Origin: Permianibacter aggregans
GTDB lineage: Bacteria; Pseudomonadota; Gammaproteobacteria; Enterobacterales; Permianibacteraceae
Length of the DNA: 64,000 nucleotides
Reading direction: 5' to 3'
Assembly (NCBI RefSeq): GCF_009756665.1
Contig: NZ_CP037953.1
Span: 2,108,001-2,172,000, forward strand
The first letter of the stretch is position 1. Each line of letters opens with the position of its first letter. The translations under genes were made by a program, and so were the position numbers. Shown piece by piece: positions 8,801-14,896 of this stretch. The notes beneath the pieces were generated by a model, which was not told the origin of the DNA, did no database searches, and saw nothing but the letters and a program-made list of their open reading frames with translations.

Positions 8801-10632
8801 TAATGATTCGAGTTATAACTCCAGTTGCTGGTTTGCGTGATGGTGCCATTGCCATGAACCAGACTGTTGCTTGGCCAGTAATTGTCGCCGTACTGAATGA
8901 GAAGATAGCGACCTGCCTCTTTCAAACCGACGATGGTAGAGCCCATTTGTTTGAAGTCGCGCTCGACCAATTCGGTTTGGACCAGAATGCTGGTGACAGC
9001 GCCATTGGCGTGTCCGAGATACAGTTTGCCGTGATTACTGGACCAGGCCCAGTGAGTGACGTTACCGTGACGCATGTCCATCGTGATCGGCGTCAGGAAC
9101 TGACTACCGGTAGCAGCCAATCGATAGATTTTCTGGCGACTATTGCTCAGGAAATAGCTGACGCCGTTGTGGTCATGCAGTAGCTTGTCATAACCTTGGG
9201 TAACCAGCGTTTTCAGATAACAGTTTTCACCATCACCATCGCCAATACGATGGCATTCTGCTTGCGTCGGGTAAGCATCACTGTTGTCGCCTACACCATC
9301 GTTGTCCGAATCCGTTGTTTCATTGCGGTCGAGCGGAAATGCATCGGATTGATCCGGAACACCGTCATTGTCATCATCGTTATCGGCGTTGTTACCAATG
9401 CCATCACCATCCGTGTCAACGGATTCTGCTGCATCCAGCGGGAGAGCGTCATCGCTGTCGGAAACGCCATCATTGTCGTCATCGTTGTCGGCATTGTTGC
9501 CGACACCATCACCATCGGTATCAAGCGCTTCCGCAGCATCACGCGGAAACGCGTCGTTGACGTCATCAACACCGTCGTTGTCATCATCATTGTCAACGGC
9601 GTCAGGGTAACCGTCATTATCGAGATCGGCGCCGCGCGGCGTCGGTTGATAGCGGAGTTGGCCGGAAGTAATGGCGCTGACATCGCGTTGGATGCCCGTT
9701 GCGGTCATTTCCCGAACCATTAGATTGGCGGTATTGCCAACAAGAAACGGGTCTACTGATGTCGGCCGTCCATCCTGATCGGTTTCCGGGATTGGCAACC
9801 AGGCTATCGCTGCATTGTTGATTGCCTCTAAGGGATTCGACAGCTGTCCGTAGGAAATGGTCTCGGTACCAGACAGCGCGTCCAGTCGTGAATCAACCAG
9901 GTCCTTGGCGAAAGTGCTGAGCAATTGGTCCATCGACAGACCGCTGCTGTCGCGCAAACTGAACAGTAATGCGCTGATTGCTTCATTGCTGCTGCGGTAT
10001 TGAAGCGCCGTTTGTAAATCGGCATCGGCCGTGATCATTCCAGGCAGCGAAAACAAATCACCACTGAGGCTAAAACCAAACCCCAATTCTGCGATAACCG
10101 ACTGAGTTGCCTGAGCAGTGTATTGCGAAAAACTGGCACCGGGATTTTTCGCTACTGCTTGTTCAACCACGCGCAACACTAGCGTGGTCATCGGTGTCGC
10201 GTATACGGTGGTGCCTGATTCCAGCTGACCCTTGCTGACAACGGTTGTCAGCGTTGGCATCACCGGCGCTTTACCGGTGGAAAGGTCGATGGTGCTGGCG
10301 TTGCTGCGAAACTCCACCAGATAAAACTCATCAAAAGGGGCCGTCAACGAAACCCGCTGAATAACTGCCTTGCTGTCGGTTCGTGTGTTGAGCAGCTCGC
10401 TGCCCTTTAGTCCCGCTTGATTCAGCGCCAGCTGGTTGACCACCACATCAGCATTGGCCAGTGGTCCCTTGATGCCTCCAGCGAGAACTGGATGGGAAAT
10501 CGAGACCGGTGGCGGCGTCGGTTCGCTTCCACCACCCCCTCCGCCACCGCAGGCAGTCAATGTTACGGCCAATATGGTTGCCGAGAAAACCTTGCCGATT
10601 CCAGAAAAGTTGAGCGTAGTTGCCGTGTTCAT
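2863..10632 (-). CDS. Giant lipoprotein with calcium-binding (TSP3-type) repeats and duplicated beta-propellers
   Basis: Predicted outer-membrane or surface lipoprotein of 2,589 residues. The start is ATG 10632, with AGGA seven bases upstream and a lipobox LTAC at Cys28 followed by Gly (no inner-membrane retention Asp); earlier in-frame starts would overlap the upstream gene. Approximate layout by residue: 40-330 N-terminal region; 330-470 Asp-rich DxDxDG repeats; 480-765 propeller A1; short DxDxDG block; 835-1125 propeller A2; 1125-1370 DxDxDG block; 1375-1725 PQQ-type propeller B1; 1730-1965 DxDxDG block; 1970-2320 PQQ-type propeller B2; 2325-2445 DxDxDG block; 2450-2589 lectin/jelly-roll-like C-terminus. 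A1/A2 and B1/B2 are clearly paralogous. The DxDxDG repeats should bind many calcium ions. The partner or ligand is unknown; adhesion or matrix binding is an inference. It is probably cotranscribed with the small membrane-protein gene 22 bases upstream. Confidence 0.85.
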   Translation of the reverse strand: MNTATTLNFSGIGKVFSATILAVTLTACGGGGGGGSEPTPPPVSISHPVLAGGIKGPLANADVVVNQLALNQAGLKGSELLNTRTDSKAVIQRVSLTAPFDEFYLVEFRSNASTIDLSTGKAPVMPTLTTVVSKGQLESGTTVYATPMTTLVLRVVEQAVAKNPGASFSQYTAQATQSVIAELGFGFSLSGDLFSLPGMITADADLQTALQYRSSNEAISALLFSLRDSSGLSMDQLLSTFAKDLVDSRLDALSGTETISYGQLSNPLEAINNAAIAWLPIPETDQDGRPTSVDPFLVGNTANLMVREMTATGIQRDVSAITSGQLRYQPTPRGADLDNDGYPDAVDNDDDNDGVDDVNDAFPRDAAEALDTDGDGVGNNADNDDDNDGVSDSDDALPLDAAESVDTDGDGIGNNADNDDDNDGVPDQSDAFPLDRNETTDSDNDGVGDNSDAYPTQAECHRIGDGDGENCYLKTLVTQGYDKLLHDHNGVSYFLSNSRQKIYRLAATGSQFLTPITMDMRHGNVTHWAWSSNHGKLYLGHANGAVTSILVQTELVERDFKQMGSTIVGLKEAGRYLLIQYGDNYWPSNSLVHGNGTITQTSNWSYNSNHYAWSASNNRLYHFADGISPNDLYFKTIDQNNGTFGANGESPYHGSYNIVGPIRVSSDGSKILLGSGDLYSSSGLLWQGNIGGSIFDAAWSSSGELVIVKQQNTDTFLVRRNAAMKQVESLSFSGQPLSIVALGGQYKLITKNANRLFVHTYTPSNDTDGDGVNNEEDAFPTDPAASIDSDGDGYPDRWNDAKGASDSNSGLTLDAFPNDSACWFSQHGIDGQCNYSATLPEFTPDQVFQTADETIHLYSKTHGKIFRWSPVTESYLNPYSVGIHEGILTIRPERVSYSSAHQRIYLGYNNGQIRYLELDNPVQEKAFAATAMANTGLAAAGNFVMASDNSGAWHTHYVFNQNGTLTDSAEWNYYSPHWTWDSTNSRMYFLRANQYPNDLHYEQISQSNGEIVANGETPYHGDYPITGPIRVNASGAIIALGSGHLYNGNGLTHLRALNVPFKDARWSLNQFVTATINNSNTDIALWTADAASKKDVLVYQGTPLSMSIHNDDIILITSRNNRPAFDRIVLADRDSDGIPGWWESKFGLSDNNAGDAQLDPDSDGLNNLQEFQQRTLPNNADTDSDGLSDGDEVNIHQSNPLVADSDGDGLTDSQEVNIYLTSPINADSDGDTLSDGAEVNQHQTNPLQADSDGDGLRDDWEVANGTDPNVNDAATDADGDGLSNLEEQAAGTDPNDADTDKDDLNDGDELNIHGSNPLSDDSDNDYMTDGWEVANSLSATQAADADTDSDGDGFSNREEFFGKTDPSDAADFPRATAWNTHQGNASHNGYVPLELDSTQFSLRWSKQFSDVYEGKQVATADASIIVSLANVNRLVVLDAIDGNERWSFSQPNHWITPPATSGNTVYLSASDGGSLQLKGFSVADGSNVFSTTHNGYFGSYIAPTVHDGSVFQPAWGVGLYRFDASNGSQQWVSNVESYNSLAVAVDDNYVYRYVSGNSDALKVYNRSSGAIEFTIADPDYQHFGSYGQDSTVLGHDAVYAINSGRVIKFDTKTRRIAWSVAGSHSGQPTVANETVFVIENGTLKALDIRTGNELWRHSATDSYGTYYGNIVATRNLVFVRNSMGVSAINRQTHQRVWTYPEAGELAISNEGAIIISGYNGKITVIDYAGDQDGDGLPSWWEDLYGLNDQDPSDAALDGDSDGLSNLQEFQNRTSPLLSDTDADGLSDGDEVLTHLSNPRDRDSDDDGLNDSDEVNVHNTSPIDADSDDDGLSDGVEINDHHTDPLSADSDSDGMEDGWEVSNGFDPNADDASLDSDGDGLSNLGEHTAGSDPHVADTDGDQLSDGDEVHVHGSNPVLADTDDDFINDGWEVANGFSPTTASDATEDADSDSFNNKEEYFGKTDPNNNSDFPIATAWQTFQGNASRTGYLPLTLNVNHFNLRWTRSQVGEYGVGQVATDTGRIFVTMPQSKKLLALNAASGLAEWEYVVTADSIDAPATGNGKVYFQTSGHGNSFLRAINANNGTLAYSTAYGNQWSSYLSPALYAGNVYMAGGYYGGTYAFNAENGTQQWFNSSTGQYDNWTPAVDDQYVFVHTGYSSNSLKVLDRSTGTLAFEITDPNHSYGWSSHTTAVVGVDAAFTINGARLVKHDLIKRQIAWASAEGVSGQPTLANEMVLVLKNGRLQAFDVRDGSELWSWAPNSQYLQSNIVATRNLVFVGDSSNTYAIDRSTQQQVWSYPATGSIAISNEGAIIITNSNGTITVINASGDEDSDGLPDWWETTYGFNPNDASDASNDDDMDGLTNLEEFANHTHPTDSDSDNDGLSDGEEVNTHQTNPNDSDSDDDDLTDEAEVNAHNTDPNNYDSDSDGFSDGQEVNQYLTDPNDANSRPSALSNFVQSFEGNTLPAGWTNAQGSQSNWTLDTVYASAGTKSLRSGVIPHNGTSGVKFEGVFAPSTLSFKYRTETESCCDRLRVYVDGVERMTASGTNNWTLFTLNLTAGEHVIEWRYTKDGSVVTGQDAVWLDEVTLTNN
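9300..9640 (-). repeat. Tandem DNA repeat encoding Asp-rich calcium-binding motifs
   Basis: Within the giant lipoprotein gene a unit of about 105 bp (35 residues, with DTDGDG, NNADNDDDNDG and DAxPLD segments) recurs in tandem about three times. Because the Asp/Asn/Gly codons repeat, the opposite strand is also open in several frames here. Such a tract is prone to copy-number change by slippage. Confidence 0.75.
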
Positions 10633-10654
10633 CGGAAAATCCTGATGTGTAGTT

Positions 10655-11170
10655 TTATCCATTGGGCGGAGTTGTTTCATTGCCTGCTGCTTCCGTTGAT
10701 TCAGGATTGATATCGCAAGCTCGCAGGAAGACTTCATGCGTCGGCAATACCACCCGATCTTTGGTCAAATACCGGAAGTGAACGGGTAGGTTCGTGGCAA
10801 TGATTTCATGTCGTTTGGCGTACTGGCAGACGTAGCTAGTAAGTCCGAGTTGCAACAAATCGGCATACTGTTGGGGTTTTAGCTCCGCAGCAGAAAAATC
10901 TGATCGTTGGAAGGTAAACAGGAGCTGCGAATGGCTTTTTTCTATGGCAACCAGCGTTGTATTGCTGTCGATTGATATCGGCAACTGGCTCTGCAAATTC
11001 ATCAGAAAACGTTCCGAACGGCTGGGCCAATTCTGGATGCTGAGAAAAACTGAGCCTAGTACGGCAGCCATGAAGATGATCGCCAGCGCAAAACGACGTT
11101 TGGCGAAGATGAAAAAAGAGGCGAGTAAGAGAATGGCAGCGACTATTGCCAAAGCGATAGCAAGAGTCAT
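10655..11170 (-). CDS. Small inner-membrane protein of unknown function
   Basis: 171-residue protein that I do not recognise. ATG 11170 is chosen because AGGGG lies seven bases upstream; a TTG two codons earlier is also possible. Residues 1-22 and about 28-45 are hydrophobic helices separated by AKRR, so the N-terminus should be a double membrane anchor, with residues ~50-171 as a soluble domain facing the periplasm or cytoplasm. Two Cys residues sit in the C-terminal part (SYVCQYAKR and RACDIN). It stops 22 bases before the giant lipoprotein start and is probably the first gene of a two-gene operon, which suggests a role in export, folding or regulation of that protein, but no motif proves this. 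Confidence 0.7.
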   Translation of the reverse strand: MTLAIALAIVAAILLLASFFIFAKRRFALAIIFMAAVLGSVFLSIQNWPSRSERFLMNLQSQLPISIDSNTTLVAIEKSHSQLLFTFQRSDFSAAELKPQQYADLLQLGLTSYVCQYAKRHEIIATNLPVHFRYLTKDRVVLPTHEVFLRACDINPESTEAAGNETTPPNG

Positions 11171-11618
11171 GTCCAAGCCCCTAGTAACGGCAGCTCGTTA
11201 TGATTCCGCTTTGGTATTTCACCACTGATTTGCGAGGGATGACCTGCTGATGATTCAGCCAAAAATCCCTTTAATAACGACAAAAACAGCATTGTCGTTT
11301 CCCTTCCCCATGAATAGGCAAAGCGAAGCCTTCCGCCGGTTAGTTACCGGAGGGATTAAAAATCCCGCCGGTAATATTTACTTTTTATGTTGTTCGCAAT
11401 TTAACCGAAATTGTGGGATCTCAACAAACATTTTTTAGCGATCCCCGCAAAATCAATCACTTACGTGTTTTCTCTGAGAATTATACCTACCCTAATTCTC
11501 ACGGTTAATGGGGTAAATCACTAAAATTCTCAGAGTTATTGGGTTTTCGCTGTAAGCCATTGTTTTTATTGGCTTTCTTTGATGATAGTAAAAAGAGCAC
11601 TTGCCGCGTCCAGGATTG
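11171..11618. promoter_or_regulatory. AT-rich intergenic region with hairpin and repeated TTCTCA motif
   Basis: 448-bp gap upstream of the lipoprotein operon (reading left) and after the yehQ-like gene. It holds a 12-bp hairpin with one mismatch at 11344-11374 (TTACCGG/CCGGTAA outer arms, GGGAT/ATCCC inner arms). An 11-bp inverted repeat CTCTGAGAATT (11472-11482) and AATTCTCAGAG (11525-11535) has a third copy of the half-site, AATTCTCAC, between the arms near 11494. This could be an operator or promoter region for the minus-strand genes at its left. A 62-codon plus-strand frame here lacks supporting features and is not called. Confidence 0.45.
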
Positions 11619-13781
11619 TTAACCGGTAAATGGGCTGTCGCCGCGTTCCTGCATCGGGTCGGAAGGCGCTTCGCCTAGCAGGTTGCGGTATTGCAGCAAT
11701 ACATAGTGGCTACGAATTAGTCGTTCCGCCGTTTGAGGGATATCGATTTTCAGCTTCTGGAATTCGATGAAGCCAATATTCGCCAGTTTCTCGAGATGTC
11801 GACTCAACTCGGAAAGCACCTGCCGAGACGAGCTTTCCGTAACCCCGCGTTCCGCCATTCGTTGGAGCGCATGGCGCGCGGCCTCAAGCGCAGCGGTATA
11901 GGATGTCATTAGTTCTGGCGCCAACCCGGTTTCACCACGCTTTGTCGTAATGCGTTTTAAGCGCTGTATCGTTTTGGTCATTACGCCAAGCTTGGGCGCT
12001 TCATCAAAATGGAGAGCATCGACTGGATTGGCGCTATTAGGGTTGATGAGACTCAGCGGCTCTACAATTAGCTCCGATCCGCTGCGGCGCACTTTTGCGA
12101 TCAGGACAGTGCCGGAAGGCAATGTGTCATCAGCCAGACTTTCTACCCGTTCTATCGCGTGTTGATTGTCATCGGAGTAAGGGATCTCCGCTCTAAGCTC
12201 CGTGTTGTCGTGGTCATATAGCGGCCAAGTGAGTAACTGACGAACGGGATCGAAATACCCAGCACCGAAGCGGTCTGGTTTCAGGGCAACCCAGTCCTTC
12301 ATCGGCTGTGGCTCAGCAAGCAAGCTTTGTCTTGCCAATGAAAATCTTTCCTTCAACTCATCCCATCGGCTGCAGGTCGAGAATTGGTCAAGAAAATGTC
12401 TGGCGTTTGGCAAAGTTTGCACAACGGCTGTGGTGGTTTCGGTTGTCGACAGGCGCCCATTCGTGCTGACTTGGGCGCCGTTCAGCAACAACTGCCGACC
12501 ACAGGCATCAGCCGGGGCGCTCAGACCACGCCATGGTCCAGCAGCCTTATACCGAGCTCGAGGGTTAAAGCCGCGCTGTGCATCCGGCCTGGCGTCAGTG
12601 CAGGAGTAAAAGGATTGTTCTTCCGGTGACCAAAACAGCATGGTCAATCCCCGATAACCGGAGGCTGAACGCCAAGACAGCGCACCGATACCAAGCAGTA
12701 TCAATGAGTTAAAGGTGTCATAGCGATTGCGCGCTAGACCCAATAGCCGCTGAGGGGAGAGTCCTTTTTGTTCAGCCGAGTCCAGCGCCTCGACGAGCCC
12801 ATATATATAGGTCAGATCATCGAATAGACGTTGTTCATCCGCACCCGTGGCGCGAGCGAGCAACTGTTCTACATGATCGGCAACATGCCGTAGCAATCGC
12901 GCCAAACGATAGTGATCAGCAGCCTGCGCCCAAACGGCGAGTGTCGAGAATCGCTCCAGTACGGACGAGGACAGATGCGACAACCCCAGTTGGACACACT
13001 CGGTCAACAATTGCCGCACGGCTTCGCGCAAGCGCTGTCGGGATAGTGACTGCGATGTTTCCGCATCCTCGGCAAGTGCATGATCTTTGCCAAAATCCAG
13101 CTTCTCGTTTTGGCTTTTGCGGGAGGGCTCTGGTTCGACGAGCGAGATGCCGTTTGCACGTTGATAAGCCAGTACGGCGGCAACCTGATATTTTTCAATA
13201 TTGGCAATCTGTGTATCAGCAATCAGCCCCTCGGCCCCTCCACCCAGATAACGAAAGCTGATACGTCGCTTAACGAACCTAATGACCACGTAGCGATCTA
13301 GAAGCAGCTGTACGTCAGCCTCCAATTCGAGATCTTGAACAAACTGCCAAGCCCAGCGATAGCCGGATTTGCCCGCGTGCTTGATGAGTGCGGTCGCCTG
13401 CATTTGCAATAACGTCGAATGCAGGGCATTGGCGGATTCTTCGTATTCCCTTGATTGCGCCGTTTCCATGACGCCCGCCTGGGCGTTATTGACAGATTCC
13501 CCGCTTGCGCGTTGTAACCAAATGGCGGCCGTCAGAATATGTTGGCAGACAGCGGCGGCTGGGCAACTGCAAACGGCATGGGTTGGCCCACGCCGATCGA
13601 ATTGAACCTCCTGCTCACCGAGAGCGACGACGAGCTTATCGTCTGATTCCACACTGATACTAATCGTCGCGGTTTCCAAATCTTTGTAAGCGCGACGCAA
13701 CAAACCGCGGTTGGCGAGCGCTGCATAGGCCTCGTCATCGTAACGGCTTAACTGTTCCAGCAGGAGCGCACGCAAGCTCAT
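11619..13781 (-). CDS. yehQ: SWIM zinc-finger protein (YehQ-like)
   Basis: 720-residue cytoplasmic protein, similar in length and context to E. coli YehQ (~726). ATG 13781 overlaps the stop of the VWA gene as ATGA, which fixes the start and implies translational coupling. Near residues 70-95 lies a SWIM zinc-finger, CSCPAAAVCQHILTAAIWL (CxCx(n)CxH), a small zinc site found in DNA- or protein-binding proteins. The remainder is helical and has no enzyme motif I can recognise. It is the last gene of the yehI-L-M-P-Q-like operon. Function is unknown; the SWIM finger may recognise the target or partner of the neighbouring AAA+/VWA pair (inference). Confidence 0.82.
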   Translation of the reverse strand: MSLRALLLEQLSRYDDEAYAALANRGLLRRAYKDLETATISISVESDDKLVVALGEQEVQFDRRGPTHAVCSCPAAAVCQHILTAAIWLQRASGESVNNAQAGVMETAQSREYEESANALHSTLLQMQATALIKHAGKSGYRWAWQFVQDLELEADVQLLLDRYVVIRFVKRRISFRYLGGGAEGLIADTQIANIEKYQVAAVLAYQRANGISLVEPEPSRKSQNEKLDFGKDHALAEDAETSQSLSRQRLREAVRQLLTECVQLGLSHLSSSVLERFSTLAVWAQAADHYRLARLLRHVADHVEQLLARATGADEQRLFDDLTYIYGLVEALDSAEQKGLSPQRLLGLARNRYDTFNSLILLGIGALSWRSASGYRGLTMLFWSPEEQSFYSCTDARPDAQRGFNPRARYKAAGPWRGLSAPADACGRQLLLNGAQVSTNGRLSTTETTTAVVQTLPNARHFLDQFSTCSRWDELKERFSLARQSLLAEPQPMKDWVALKPDRFGAGYFDPVRQLLTWPLYDHDNTELRAEIPYSDDNQHAIERVESLADDTLPSGTVLIAKVRRSGSELIVEPLSLINPNSANPVDALHFDEAPKLGVMTKTIQRLKRITTKRGETGLAPELMTSYTAALEAARHALQRMAERGVTESSSRQVLSELSRHLEKLANIGFIEFQKLKIDIPQTAERLIRSHYVLLQYRNLLGEAPSDPMQERGDSPFTG

Positions 13782-14896
13782 GAAACGACTCTGACCAACC
13801 ATTGCGCGAGTCGCTGCGGCGTTAATGCAGCGATCTCCATACCACAAGCGGCAAGACGCTCAGCCATTTCACGGTCGTAAAACGGCTGCGCCTGCGCATC
13901 AAGTGACGCCAACCCAAGCTGTTTAACCCGTGCTTCGGAAAGTGATTTGACTACCCGTAAGAGCTCACCGGGCGAGCCGCCTTCGCAGAAATCACTGACC
14001 AAAACCAAAACGGTACGATGCGGATTCTCCACCAATTGACGGCAGTAACGCATGGCTTGCGCAATGTCGGTACCACCGCCGAGTTGCACCTGCATCAAGA
14101 CCTCGACCGGATCGTCAGCATAGCCAGATAAATCAACAATGCTGGTGTCAAATACCACCAGCTTGACGCGAAATGCCGGCAGTGCGGCAAGGATACCAGC
14201 CATTACCGCGCTATGAATGACGGAATCCGCCATGCTACCGCTTTGATCGACACAAAGAATAATGTCCCATGGCAGCCGCCGACTATTGCGCTCAAAAAAC
14301 TTGAGTTGCTCAATTACCAGCTGCTGGCGATCCCGATCGTAGTGCTTGAGGTTACGTCGCAACGTGCCTTTAGCATCAAAGTTCTGTAGCACAGCCATCG
14401 GCGAGTGACGAAACCGATTAAGTCGTCCCGACAATGTTTGTCGAATTTCCGATTCCAGCTGACGTCGAATCTCTTCCACCACTTGACGAATAATTCGACG
14501 AGCAAGTGGCAACACCTCGTTGTTCAAATGACTGCGCAATGTCAGCAGCGTTCGCAACAATTGTTGGTTCGGCTCCAATCGTTCCAACGTTTGCGGATCG
14601 GTCACCAGCTCGGTCAGCCCGTAGCGATCCAGCGCATGTTTTTCAATAATCTCGATGGTGTCGCGCGGAAATAGCTCCCGTACTTCGGCTAGCCAGGTAA
14701 CTAAGGTCAGCTGGGAAGCGTCCAACGAACCGGAACCCGGCTCCTTGCGCAATCCGCGACCGGCGTATTCACGACCATAGAGAAATTCGAGGGCCGCATC
14801 GATGCGTGCTTGCTCCGTCGATAATGCTTGTTGATGTGAAAGTTTTTGACCGGCGTATTTGCCCAACACCAGCCGCCAGCGATCGAGTCGACTCAT
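13778..14896 (-). CDS. yehP: VWA-domain protein (YehP-like)
   Basis: 372-residue protein with a helical N-terminal half and a C-terminal von Willebrand factor A domain (about residues 210-372). A complete metal-ion-dependent adhesion site is visible: DQSGS (DxSxS) at about residue 218, the Thr in GGGTDIAQAM and the Asp in VSDFCEGG. VWA proteins of this kind pair with MoxR-type AAA+ ATPases (as in NorD/NorQ or ViaA/RavA), and such a gene lies two positions upstream in this operon. Start ATG 14896 overlaps the upstream stop by four bases and the stop overlaps the downstream start in the same way. Length matches E. coli YehP (~378). Confidence 0.85.
   Translation of the reverse strand: MSRLDRWRLVLGKYAGQKLSHQQALSTEQARIDAALEFLYGREYAGRGLRKEPGSGSLDASQLTLVTWLAEVRELFPRDTIEIIEKHALDRYGLTELVTDPQTLERLEPNQQLLRTLLTLRSHLNNEVLPLARRIIRQVVEEIRRQLESEIRQTLSGRLNRFRHSPMAVLQNFDAKGTLRRNLKHYDRDRQQLVIEQLKFFERNSRRLPWDIILCVDQSGSMADSVIHSAVMAGILAALPAFRVKLVVFDTSIVDLSGYADDPVEVLMQVQLGGGTDIAQAMRYCRQLVENPHRTVLVLVSDFCEGGSPGELLRVVKSLSEARVKQLGLASLDAQAQPFYDREMAERLAACGMEIAALTPQRLAQWLVRVVS

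Noticed and set aside
11250..11438. 62-codon plus-strand open frame in the 11.2-11.6 kb gap
   Set aside because: No ribosome site or similarity; it crosses the hairpin at 11344-11374.
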